Origin: an uncultured Bacteroidales bacterium
GTDB lineage: Bacteria > Bacteroidota > Bacteroidia > Bacteroidales > Bacteroidaceae
DNA: 64,000 nt
Assembly: GCA_902798425.1 (NCBI GenBank)
Contig: CADBWR010000014.1
Coordinates: forward strand, 59,912 to 123,911
Reading direction: 5' to 3'
The stretch's first letter is position 1. Each line of letters opens with the position of its first letter. The position numbers and the translations under genes are program-made. Shown piece after piece: positions 54,690 through 62,185 of this stretch. The notes beneath the pieces were generated by a model that was not told the origin of the DNA, ran no database searches, and saw only the letters and a program-made list of their open reading frames with translations.

Positions 54690-55202
54690 ATGAAAAAGTT
54701 ATTAGTGATATGTTTAATGTGTGTGGCTACATTGTCGCTACACGCTCAGAAGTTTGCACTCGTCGACATGGATTATATCTTCAAGAACATTCCTGCCTAC
54801 GAGCGTGCCAACGAACAGCTGAACCAGATCTCCAAGAAATGGCAGGCTGAAGTGGAGGCCATCCAGATAGAGGCACAGACACTGTACAAGAACTACCAGA
54901 ACGAGGTAGTGTTCCTCTCTCAGGAGCAGAAGAAGGCCAAGCAGGATGCCATCGTTGCCAAGGAGAAAGAGGCTGCCGACCTGAAGAAGAAATACTTCGG
55001 TCCGGAGGGAGAACTCTTCAAGAAGCGTACCGCGCTGATGTCACCTATACAAGAAGAGGTGTACAACGCAGTGAAAGACATAGCAGACCTGCGTGGTTAT
55101 CAACTCATCCTGGACCGTGCCAGCGATACAGGCATCATCTTCGGTTCGCCAAAAGTGGACATCTCCAACGAGGTGCTCTCCAAGTTAGGATACTCGAACT
55201 AA
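54690..55202 (+). CDS. OmpH/Skp-family periplasmic chaperone (paralogue 1)
   Basis: A 170-residue secreted protein (signal peptide to LHAQ). It begins the mature part with KFALVDMDYIFKNIP, the Skp start pattern, has a long charged coiled coil (QKKAKQDAIVAKEKEAADLK) and closes with a beta strand region (GYQLILDRASDTGIIFG). Skp trimers hold unfolded outer-membrane proteins for BamA, encoded just upstream. First of three tandem paralogues. Confidence 0.9.
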   Translation: MKKLLVICLMCVATLSLHAQKFALVDMDYIFKNIPAYERANEQLNQISKKWQAEVEAIQIEAQTLYKNYQNEVVFLSQEQKKAKQDAIVAKEKEAADLKKKYFGPEGELFKKRTALMSPIQEEVYNAVKDIADLRGYQLILDRASDTGIIFGSPKVDISNEVLSKLGYSN

Positions 55203-55252
55203 GATAAAAGATGAAAGAATAAAAATAAAAAAATTAATATTAGTAAACAATT

Positions 55253-55753
55253 ATGAAGAAATTAATTCTTTGCGCAGTCTGCGCAATCTGCGGTCTCGCT
55301 ACCGCCAATGCACAGAAGTTCGGACACGTTAATTCACAGGAAATAATCCAGGCTATGCCTGAGTTTGCCAAGGCACGTACCGACATTGAGGCACTTACCA
55401 AGCAGTATGAAGCTGACCTGAAGTCAATGCAGGACGAACTGCAAAAGAAGGCAGAGGCTTTTGACAAGGAGCAGGCTACCCTGCCCGACAATATCAAGCA
55501 GCGCCGTCAGACCGAACTGCAGGAGATGTACCAGAAGATTCAGCAGAGCTACCAGGACAACCAGCAGGCATTGGCCAAGGAACAGCAGGAGAAGATGAAT
55601 GCCATCACCGCTAAGGTGCTTGACGCTATCAAGGCTGTAGGACAGGCTGGCGGCTACATATACATTATGGATACCACCGGTGGCATTCCTTACATCTCAA
55701 CAACACTGTCTACCGACGTTACCGTTGATGTAAAGAAGAAACTTGGCATTTAA
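55253..55753 (+). CDS. OmpH/Skp-family periplasmic chaperone (paralogue 2)
   Basis: A 166-residue protein, signal peptide to ANAQ, mature start KFGHVNSQEIIQAMPEFAKA. A coiled-coil middle is rich in Gln and Lys (ELQEMYQKIQQSYQDNQQAL), and the end (GGYIYIMDTTGGIPYIS) forms the strand part. It is more like paralogue 3 than paralogue 1 (shared RQ(T/S)ELQEM block). It follows paralogue 1 after 50 bp. Confidence 0.9.
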   Translation: MKKLILCAVCAICGLATANAQKFGHVNSQEIIQAMPEFAKARTDIEALTKQYEADLKSMQDELQKKAEAFDKEQATLPDNIKQRRQTELQEMYQKIQQSYQDNQQALAKEQQEKMNAITAKVLDAIKAVGQAGGYIYIMDTTGGIPYISTTLSTDVTVDVKKKLGI

Positions 55754-55759
55754 TAAGCT

Positions 55760-56266
55760 ATGAAGAAACTCATCCTATTCCTCCTCTTGCTGACTGCGCT
55801 ACCCACCATGGCCCAGAGCGGACTGAAATTCGGCTTTCTGAGCTATGAAGCCGCACTGCGAAGCATGCCGGAATACGCCACCAAACAATCTGATATGGCA
55901 GAGCTGTATCAGAAGTATGAGGCGGAGCAGAAGCGCGTAGAGAGCGACTTCAACAAGAAGTACGAAGAGTTTCTGGATGGCCAGAAGAGCTTCCCCAAGA
56001 CAATCCTTCAGAAGCGCCAGAGCGAGCTGCAGGAGATGCTTGACAAGAACGTGGCTTTCAAGAAGGAGAGCCTGCGCTTGCTGCAGCAGGCTGAAGAGGA
56101 TGCTATGGCACCTATCAAAGCCCGTCTGACAGATGTGCTGAACGCCATCGGACAGAAGCGTGGCTATGCCTTTATCGTCAATACCGACGAGAAGGCTACT
56201 CTCTGGCTGAATCCAGCTATGGGTGAAGACATCACAGCAATCGTCAAAGAACAGTTGCAGCAATAA
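55760..56266 (+). CDS. OmpH/Skp-family periplasmic chaperone (paralogue 3)
   Basis: A 168-residue protein, signal peptide to TMAQ, mature start KFGFLSYEAALRSMPEYATK. The central coiled coil (KYEAEQKRVESDFNKKYEEF, QKRQSELQEMLDK) resembles paralogue 2. The start is 6 bases after the previous stop, and its own stop overlaps the murI start in a TAATG junction, so these genes are translationally coupled. Confidence 0.9.
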   Translation: MKKLILFLLLLTALPTMAQSGLKFGFLSYEAALRSMPEYATKQSDMAELYQKYEAEQKRVESDFNKKYEEFLDGQKSFPKTILQKRQSELQEMLDKNVAFKKESLRLLQQAEEDAMAPIKARLTDVLNAIGQKRGYAFIVNTDEKATLWLNPAMGEDITAIVKEQLQQ

Positions 56267-57111
56267 TGGGCAACAGGCAATTGCCGACACAGCCGGGACC
56301 GATAGGCATCTTCGACAGCGGATATGGCGGTCTGACCATTCTTCATGGTATCCGCCAGTTGCTTCCTGAGTATGACTACTTATACTTAGGCGATAATGCC
56401 CGTACGCCCTATGGCACACGCTCATTCGAAGTCGTCTATGAGTTCACACGCCAAGCTGTAATGAAACTATTTGAGATGGGCTGTCACCTCGTTATCTTAG
56501 GGTGCAACACAGCCTCAGCAAAGGCGCTACGAACCATACAACAAAATGACCTGCCCAAGCTCGACGCTACCCGTCGAGTCTTGGGCGTCATTCGTCCTAC
56601 GGCCGAAGTCATCGGTTCCCTGACCCACAATAGGCACGTAGGCATTTTCGCTACAGAGGGAACCATCAAGAGTGAGTCGTATAACCTGGAGATACATAAG
56701 CTATACCCTGACATACAAGTAACTGGTGTGGCCTGTCCTTTCTGGGTACCACTGGTAGAGTATAACGAAGCAGACTCACCGGGTGCAGACTATTTCGTCA
56801 AGAAACGCATAGACCAGTTGTTGCGCCAAGACCCGCAGATAGACACCATTATCTTAGGTTGCACGCACTACCCGCTCCTATTGCCCAAAATCCACAAATA
56901 CATCCCACGGGGCATCCGTATCATTGCCCAGGGAGAGTATGTAGCGAGTTCGCTACAGCAATACTTTGTGCGCCATCCAGAGATGGAACAGCGCTGCACA
57001 AAGAATGGTCAGACCCGTTATCTGACTACAGAGAATCCCGAAAGATTTAAAGAGCAAGCCCAGATATTCCTCCACGAAAACATTGAGGTGGAGAATGTGG
57101 TGCTTGGGTAA
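56266..57111 (+). CDS. murI: Glutamate racemase
   Basis: A 281-residue cytoplasmic enzyme making D-glutamate for peptidoglycan. The two catalytic cysteines are Cys80 in LGCNTAS and Cys199 in LGCTHYP, and the N-terminal IGIFDSGYGGLTIL block is intact. It ends the envelope operon, overlaps the last OmpH gene by one base and is convergent with the LolC/E-like gene 10 bases away. Confidence 0.95.
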   Translation: MGNRQLPTQPGPIGIFDSGYGGLTILHGIRQLLPEYDYLYLGDNARTPYGTRSFEVVYEFTRQAVMKLFEMGCHLVILGCNTASAKALRTIQQNDLPKLDATRRVLGVIRPTAEVIGSLTHNRHVGIFATEGTIKSESYNLEIHKLYPDIQVTGVACPFWVPLVEYNEADSPGADYFVKKRIDQLLRQDPQIDTIILGCTHYPLLLPKIHKYIPRGIRIIAQGEYVASSLQQYFVRHPEMEQRCTKNGQTRYLTTENPERFKEQAQIFLHENIEVENVVLG

Positions 57112-57121
57112 CGGTTAACGA

Positions 57122-58408
57122 TTATTGTAATAAGCGTTTGGAGAAGTAGCGTACGGGATACCATACGCTGAGGAAGCCAACGGCAATAACCGTTAGGAAG
57201 ATAAGGACAACATCCCACGGATGAACACTGACGGGATAGGCGTTGATAATAAAGGAACCTTCGCTATTACCCAAGCGTACTAAGCCAAATTGCTGTTGCA
57301 ACCAACAGAGCAACAATCCCAGCAGGATGCCAATGACGGCACCCATCAAGGAAATCATGCGCCCCTCAAAGAGGAAGATACGCGTTATCTGGTGGTCGCT
57401 GGCACCCAGATTACGCAGGGTGACGACATCATTGCGCTTGTCGATGATGAGCATAGACAAGGAACCGATGATGTTAAAACAGGCGATGACGAGGATGAAT
57501 GTCAGAAAGATGTATGCCATGAGCTTTTCTACCTTCATAATGCGGAAGGTGTCGTCCTGCTGCTCATAGCGGTCGTGGACATAGTAATGCCCAGCAGCCA
57601 ATTGTGTCATTTTCTCTTTTACAGACTCGAAATTGCTGCCGGGACGCAGGCGCAATTCAAGGGACGACAGGCGGCCGGGCTGGTCAAAGAGATTGCGAGT
57701 GAAGTCCAACGACGTGAGGATGTATTGTCTGTCGTATTTGGGCTGTTTGATGCAAAAGACAACACCCGGCGAGTAGAGTTCGTCCTCCTTAAAGCCATCA
57801 GTGGGATTGGCCATATTCAGCTGACCTTCACGTCGAGGGGCATAGATTTTCAGCGGTTCCTGATAGGTATAGCCTAACGCCAACTGGTAGGCAATACCCA
57901 AGCCAGGAATGCCGTAATGCATGTCGGCGGCATGCAGTTCAAACTCGCCATCGCCCTCGATAACCTCACGGATATGGGTCAGCGAGTCGAAGTTGTCCTG
58001 TACACCCTTCAGCTTTACCATCATCTGTCTATTGCCATAGACGACCAGCGCCTGGTCCTCCAGGCACTCGGTAGCAACCTCCACCTCAGGCAATTGACGA
58101 ATCTTGATGAGGATAGGGTCTGTGGCTGAGGCGGTCTTGCCCTTAACGGGCGTCACCTTCAGCTGCGGATCCATGTTCGTGAAGAACGACGCCACCAGGT
58201 CGTGGAACCCGTTAAATACCGACAGCGTGACAACCAGCGCCATAGCAGCAACGGCGACACCTATGACAGAGATGCCGCTGATGATGTTGATGGCGTGAGT
58301 CGACTTCTTGGAGAAGAGGTATCTACGCGCAATATAAAATGACACCCACCCCTTTCCCCTCCCAAACGGGAGGGGGATAAAATTAGTCAACACACTCAAC
58401 AACCCCAT
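57122..58408 (-). CDS. LolC/LolE-like (FtsX-type) ABC transporter permease
   Basis: A 428-residue inner-membrane protein with one N-terminal membrane span (INIISGISVIGVAVAAMALVV). A large periplasmic domain and three C-terminal spans follow (LMAYIFLTFILVIACFNIIG, MISLMGAVIGILLGLLL, VVLIFLTVIAVGFLSV). This is the MacB/LolC topology of lipoprotein-releasing transporters. The family's usual N terminus (SFYIARRYLFSKK) begins at a GTG (58345). The ATG at 58408 adds 21 residues encoded by a GC-rich hairpin, so the GTG may be the true start. The gene follows rbfA after 19 bases. The ATPase partner is not adjacent. Confidence 0.88.
   Translation of the reverse strand: MGLLSVLTNFIPLPFGRGKGWVSFYIARRYLFSKKSTHAINIISGISVIGVAVAAMALVVTLSVFNGFHDLVASFFTNMDPQLKVTPVKGKTASATDPILIKIRQLPEVEVATECLEDQALVVYGNRQMMVKLKGVQDNFDSLTHIREVIEGDGEFELHAADMHYGIPGLGIAYQLALGYTYQEPLKIYAPRREGQLNMANPTDGFKEDELYSPGVVFCIKQPKYDRQYILTSLDFTRNLFDQPGRLSSLELRLRPGSNFESVKEKMTQLAAGHYYVHDRYEQQDDTFRIMKVEKLMAYIFLTFILVIACFNIIGSLSMLIIDKRNDVVTLRNLGASDHQITRIFLFEGRMISLMGAVIGILLGLLLCWLQQQFGLVRLGNSEGSFIINAYPVSVHPWDVVLIFLTVIAVGFLSVWYPVRYFSKRLLQ
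58356..58375. repeat. GC-rich hairpin at the 5' end of the permease gene
   Basis: CCCCTCCC/GGGAGGGG with a 4-nt AAAC loop lies between the ATG at 58408 and the GTG at 58345. It reads as part of a G-rich repeat (PLPFGRGKG when translated), of a type I recall from other Bacteroidota junctions. Confidence 0.65.
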
Positions 58409-58427
58409 ATCGAAAAATTCGGAAGAA

Positions 58428-58766
58428 CTATTCGGGTTTTAAGAGCTTATCAATGCGCTCTATATAGTCCAGCGAATCATCGATGAAGAAACGCAGTTCT
58501 GGAACGATGCGCATCTGGTGACGGATACGTGTACCCAACTCGTAGCGTATCTGCTTCTCGTTACGGGTAATGTTCTGCAACAGTTCCTCACCACGCTCAG
58601 AGGGGAAAATGCTCAGATAGGCCGTACAGATACTCAAGTCGGGAGAGATCTTCGTACGTGTCACACTGACCATTACACCATGCATGGCACGCGTCTGCTC
58701 CTGAAAAATCAATGAGAGTTCTTTCTGGAGCAGACGGGCTATCTTGTTTTGTCTTGTTTCTTGCAT
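58428..58766 (-). CDS. rbfA: Ribosome-binding factor A
   Basis: A 112-residue KH-fold protein that assists maturation of the 16S rRNA 5' end. It shows the N-terminal RQNKIARLLQKELSLIF helix, the VSVTRTKISPDLSICTAYLS strand block and the RHQMRIVPELRFFIDDSLDY ending typical of the family. It is cotranscribed with the permease gene downstream and follows an FKBP gene by 3 bases upstream on the map. Confidence 0.93.
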   Translation of the reverse strand: MQETRQNKIARLLQKELSLIFQEQTRAMHGVMVSVTRTKISPDLSICTAYLSIFPSERGEELLQNITRNEKQIRYELGTRIRHQMRIVPELRFFIDDSLDYIERIDKLLKPE

Positions 58767-58769
58767 ATA

Positions 58770-59609
58770 TTACTTCTTGCTATTCTTTTTCTTGGGGGCT
58801 TTTGCAGGCTTTACATCCTTCTTAACCTCCTCGGCAGGCTTGACCTCTTCAGTAGTCTTTGCCTCCTTAGGAGCCTCTATTTCGAGGACCTCGACGTCGA
58901 AGACAAGCGTGCTATAGGGAGGAATGTCGCTACCTGCGCCACGCGAGCCATAAGCCAAATCGTAGGGGATATACAGCTGCCACTTGGAACCGACAGGCAT
59001 CATGCACAAAGCCTCTGTCCAACCCTTGATGACCTGATTAGGTGAGAAGGTGGCTGGCTGACCGCCATGCTTGTCGGTAGAGTCAAATACTGTTCCATCA
59101 ATGAGGCGACCCTCATACTTCACCTTTACCTTGTCAGTAGCCTTGGCAATGGCACCATCACCCTGCTTCAGCACTTTATACTGCAGACCACTTGGGAGAA
59201 CGACGACACCGGGCTTTTGGGCATTGTCCTGAAGATAATCCATGCCAGCCTTCTTCTGCTTCTCCTCCTTAGCCTTGTGGATAGCATTGACACGGCTATT
59301 CAGGAACTCCTCGGCAGGACGAGCCTTGAAAAGTGTTGTGTCACCACGCAGGGCATCGAAAAGACCCTGATAGGCCAGATGCATCTGCAAGGTATCTGCC
59401 GAACCACTGACTTCCTTCGCCAGACCAGCCAGGAAGCGGTCACGTACGATGTCAGCCAAAACGTAGCCAGCGGTATAGCTCAGTGAGTCGCTGCCACTGA
59501 CCAGCTGAATGGTGTTCTGTGGAGCTTTCTTGTTCTTCTTGCCTGCCTGTATAGTAGACAAAGAGGCACCCGCTACGAGAGCGAGTGCCACTATAATCAG
59601 TTTTTTCAT
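58770..59609 (-). CDS. FKBP-type peptidyl-prolyl isomerase, periplasmic, Lys-rich tail
   Basis: A 279-residue protein with a signal peptide (to TIQA). A helical FKBP_N part is followed by the FKBP domain (VKVKYEGRLIDGTVFDST, QVIKGWTEALCMMPVGSKWQ, LAYGSRGAGSDIPPYSTLVF). An unusual Lys/Glu/Pro-rich tail of about 40 residues (EEVKPAEEVKKDVKPAKAPK) ends in KKKNSKK. Its start overlaps the stop of the next FKBP gene by one base. It probably helps fold envelope proteins. Confidence 0.9.
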   Translation of the reverse strand: MKKLIIVALALVAGASLSTIQAGKKNKKAPQNTIQLVSGSDSLSYTAGYVLADIVRDRFLAGLAKEVSGSADTLQMHLAYQGLFDALRGDTTLFKARPAEEFLNSRVNAIHKAKEEKQKKAGMDYLQDNAQKPGVVVLPSGLQYKVLKQGDGAIAKATDKVKVKYEGRLIDGTVFDSTDKHGGQPATFSPNQVIKGWTEALCMMPVGSKWQLYIPYDLAYGSRGAGSDIPPYSTLVFDVEVLEIEAPKEAKTTEEVKPAEEVKKDVKPAKAPKKKNSKK

Positions 59610-60490
59610 TACTTCTTAGGATCTACCTCAATCAATTCAATCTTGAAGATAAGCATAGAGAAGGGCTTGATGTCGGTGCCCTGCTGACGCTCACCATAAG
59701 CCAGCTCCTGAGGAATGTAAACCTCCCAAATAGAACCGGCAGGCATGTGAGTCAGAGCCTCTGTCCAACCCTTGATAACCTGGTTAGCACGGAAGTCGGT
59801 AGCCTCGCCACGCTTGTAGCTGCTATCGAAAACCTTACCCTCGAGGGTACGGCCCTCATAATGTACCTTAACACGAGAGGTATCCTTAGGCATTGCACCA
59901 GTACCCTTCTTGAGGACCTTGTACTGTACGCCGCTGGGCAATGTAACGACACCCTCCTTCTTGGCGTTCTCCTTCAGGAAGTCCTCACCAGCCTTCTTGT
60001 TAGGACCAAACTCCTTCTCCAGCACCTTGGCCTTGATGCTACGCATCATTTCCTGAGCAACCTGAGAAGCAGAGTCGACAGTCATCAGACCTTCCTTGCC
60101 AGTGGTACCAGCTACGAAACCTGCCATGAAGTTCTTCAGAGAGATGGTCTTGGTAGAGTCATCACCAAAGAGCTCGTGGTTAATACCCTTCACCATCTGA
60201 TTGCTAATCTGCTGACCAATCTGGATACCAGCATAGTAGGCGGCCTTTTTCTTGTCGTCACCGGCATTGGCGCCCTCGTTAAGACCCTTGATAAACTCGT
60301 CCATATAAGCGGTATCAACACCCAGACGACCTACGAGATAATCTTTCAAGCCCTGTGTCTGAGCCATACCGATGGCATAGCTGACAGTGTCGATGTCACT
60401 CTTCAGGCTTGCCTTGGGAGTGCCATTGCCGCAAGAATACATCATGACGGCTGCAATAGCTGCGATAGCAGCAAAAGTAAACTTTTTCAT
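59609..60490 (-). CDS. FKBP-type peptidyl-prolyl isomerase lipoprotein
   Basis: A 293-residue lipoprotein (lipobox MMYSC followed by GNG). The long helical FKBP_N part (TVSYAIGMAQTQGLKDY, AAYYAGIQIGQQISNQM) looks internally duplicated, and the FKBP domain follows (VKVHYEGRTLEGKVFDSS, QVIKGWTEALTHMPAGSIWE). It is the middle gene of three FKBP paralogues on the minus strand. Confidence 0.9.
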   Translation of the reverse strand: MKKFTFAAIAAIAAVMMYSCGNGTPKASLKSDIDTVSYAIGMAQTQGLKDYLVGRLGVDTAYMDEFIKGLNEGANAGDDKKKAAYYAGIQIGQQISNQMVKGINHELFGDDSTKTISLKNFMAGFVAGTTGKEGLMTVDSASQVAQEMMRSIKAKVLEKEFGPNKKAGEDFLKENAKKEGVVTLPSGVQYKVLKKGTGAMPKDTSRVKVHYEGRTLEGKVFDSSYKRGEATDFRANQVIKGWTEALTHMPAGSIWEVYIPQELAYGERQQGTDIKPFSMLIFKIELIEVDPKK

Positions 60491-60532
60491 TTTAATATTT
60501 TATAATTATAATGTTTAATTATCAATGTTCAA

Positions 60533-61138
60533 TTACATGACCTGAATCAGCTCTACGTCGAAAATCAGGGCTGCAAAGGGAGGAATTGAGGCACCAGCAC
60601 CACCCTCGCCATAGGCTAGACGATAGGGAATGAAGAAACGATACTTGGCACCCTCCTGCATCAACTGCAGACCCTCAGTCCAGCCTGCAATAACCTGCTG
60701 CAGACCGAAGACGGCAGGCTCACCACGCTGAACACTGCTGTCGAAGACGGTACCATCGATGAGGAAACCCTCGTAGTGGCACTTCACAGAGTCCTTGGCG
60801 CTGGGTTTCTTGCCATTGCCTTCCTTCAGCACCTGATACTGCAGACCACTTGGCAAGGTGATAATGCCTTCTTTCTTGGCGTTCTCGGCCAAATACTTCT
60901 CACCAGCCTCCTTAGCCATCTTACCGGCCTCCTGACGCTGCTTGTTGATTTTCTCCTCCTGCTCAGCAAAGAATGTCTGTACAATCTGCTGAGCCTCGCT
61001 GCTCTTTATCTTCAACTCACTGCCTGCCAATACGTCTTTGACAGCCTGAGCAAAATCGTCAATATTCAGTGCAGAGCCACCCATGTTTGCTAACTGGTGA
61101 CCGATGCCTATACCCAATGCGTAACTTACTTTATCCAT
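60533..61138 (-). CDS. FKBP-type peptidyl-prolyl isomerase, cytoplasmic
   Basis: A 201-residue protein without a signal peptide, starting MDKVSYALGIGIGHQLANMG. A short FKBP_N helix pair leads to the FKBP domain (VKCHYEGFLIDGTVFDSS, QVIAGWTEGLQLMQEGAKYR). The lack of export signal sets it apart from its two neighbours. A -7 element TACCTTTG (61171-61178, minus strand) lies about 33 bp before the ATG, so this is probably the first gene of the FKBP-rbfA-permease run. Confidence 0.9.
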   Translation of the reverse strand: MDKVSYALGIGIGHQLANMGGSALNIDDFAQAVKDVLAGSELKIKSSEAQQIVQTFFAEQEEKINKQRQEAGKMAKEAGEKYLAENAKKEGIITLPSGLQYQVLKEGNGKKPSAKDSVKCHYEGFLIDGTVFDSSVQRGEPAVFGLQQVIAGWTEGLQLMQEGAKYRFFIPYRLAYGEGGAGASIPPFAALIFDVELIQVM

Positions 61139-61170
61139 ATTTTATACCTTATATATTATTAAATCGGTTG

Positions 61171-61178
61171 CAAAGGTA
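61171..61178 (-). promoter_or_regulatory. -7 element of the FKBP/rbfA/permease operon
   Basis: TACCTTTG on the minus strand, without a clear -33. On the plus strand a TATATTTG -7 (61254-61261) serves the sirtuin gene. Confidence 0.55.
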
Positions 61179-61285
61179 CAACATTTGAGGGAGTTAAAGG
61201 AGCAGAAGGAGTTAAAAGGAGTTAAAGAATATGCCCTTTTGCCACGAAATAAGTATATTTGCAACATATTAACATCTAAAAGCAT

Positions 61286-61984
61286 ATGAAAAAGATTGTC
61301 GTATTAACAGGTGCCGGCATGTCGGTGGAGAGTGGACTGAAGACTTTCCGCGACGCCGATGGTTTATGGGAGGAATATCCCGTACAGCAGGTAGCCACCC
61401 ATGAGGGTTGGCTCAACGATCCTACCTTGGTAACGAACTTCTATAACATGCTTCGCAAGAAGTGCTGGGGTGTCAAACCCAATGAGGGGCACCGTCTGGT
61501 GGCAGAGCTGGAGAAGCAGTATGACGTGACAGTGGTAACCCAGAATGTAGACAACCTGCACGAACAGGCTGGTTCGTCCAAAGTCATCCATCTGCATGGT
61601 GAACTGATGAAGGTCTGCTCCAGCAACGACCCTGACGATCCGCGCTATCAGCAACTGCTGACCCCAGAGAACTGCGAGGTGACGCCAGGCACCAAGGCTG
61701 GCGACGGTTCACTGCTACGCCCATTCATCGTCTTCTTCGGCGAGGCTGTTCCAATGATTTCCGCTGCCGCCGAGGAATGTCAGGAGGCTGACATCTTTGT
61801 CATCATCGGAACCTCACTGGCTGTCTATCCCGCTGCCGGCCTCATCCACTATGTCCGTCCTGATGTACCCGTCTATATCATTGATCCCAATCCCATCAGT
61901 GCGGGTAGCCGTAACATCACCCAGATTCAGAAGGGTGCCTCGGAGGGTATGCGTGAGTTGAGCGAGTTGCTGATGAAGAAGTAG
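61286..61984 (+). CDS. Sirtuin (Sir2-family NAD-dependent deacylase) lacking the zinc cysteines
   Basis: A 232-residue cytoplasmic protein. The NAD site is intact: GAGMSVESGLKTFRDADGLW, VTQNVDNLHEQAG, the catalytic His in VIHLHGEL, and IIGTSLAVYPAA. The small domain that normally carries four zinc-binding cysteines has only Cys in KVCSSND and ENCEV, so zinc is probably not bound. A zinc-free form seems common in Bacteroidota sirtuins, as far as I recall. Likely role: protein deacylation or another NAD-dependent transfer. It is a single gene, convergent with the S41 protease. Confidence 0.88.
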   Translation: MKKIVVLTGAGMSVESGLKTFRDADGLWEEYPVQQVATHEGWLNDPTLVTNFYNMLRKKCWGVKPNEGHRLVAELEKQYDVTVVTQNVDNLHEQAGSSKVIHLHGELMKVCSSNDPDDPRYQQLLTPENCEVTPGTKAGDGSLLRPFIVFFGEAVPMISAAAEECQEADIFVIIGTSLAVYPAAGLIHYVRPDVPVYIIDPNPISAGSRNITQIQKGASEGMRELSELLMKK

Positions 61985-61999
61985 CAAGTGGCCAAGAAC

Positions 62000-62038
62000 A
62001 AAAAAAACAGGGAAGCAATCTTCACAGACAGCTTCCCT
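62000..62038 (-). terminator. Intrinsic terminator (S41 protease and/or small RNA)
   Basis: A perfect 8-bp stem AGGGAAGC/GCTTCCCT with a 14-nt loop, then eight T on the minus strand. Confidence 0.85.
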
Positions 62039-62080
62039 CCGAGGAAAATGATAAATATAGATTAAAATTACTAGTTGTGT
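62000..62080 (-). ncRNA. Candidate small RNA (about 80 nt)
   Basis: On the minus strand a promoter (-33-like ATTG at 62114-62117, 19 bp, -7 TACCTTTG at 62087-62094) is followed about 42 nt later by an intrinsic terminator (stem 62009-62016/62031-62038 and eight T). No reading frame lies between. The promoter is downstream of the S41 stop codon, so it cannot serve that gene. Confidence 0.4.
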
Positions 62081-62185
62081 GCACTGCAAAGGTACAAACA
62101 TTTTTGAAACTTGCAATACTTTCTACTAGAAAAGTTTATATATTTTTATTTATTTAACGCTAAGCGGGCTGATTTTATCGACAAA

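Noticed and set aside
61186-61226. Functional repeat (ggagttaaa-like, 9-10 bp)
   Set aside because: The units are short and irregular and do not show the 7-bp period; they may just be purine-rich intergenic sequence.
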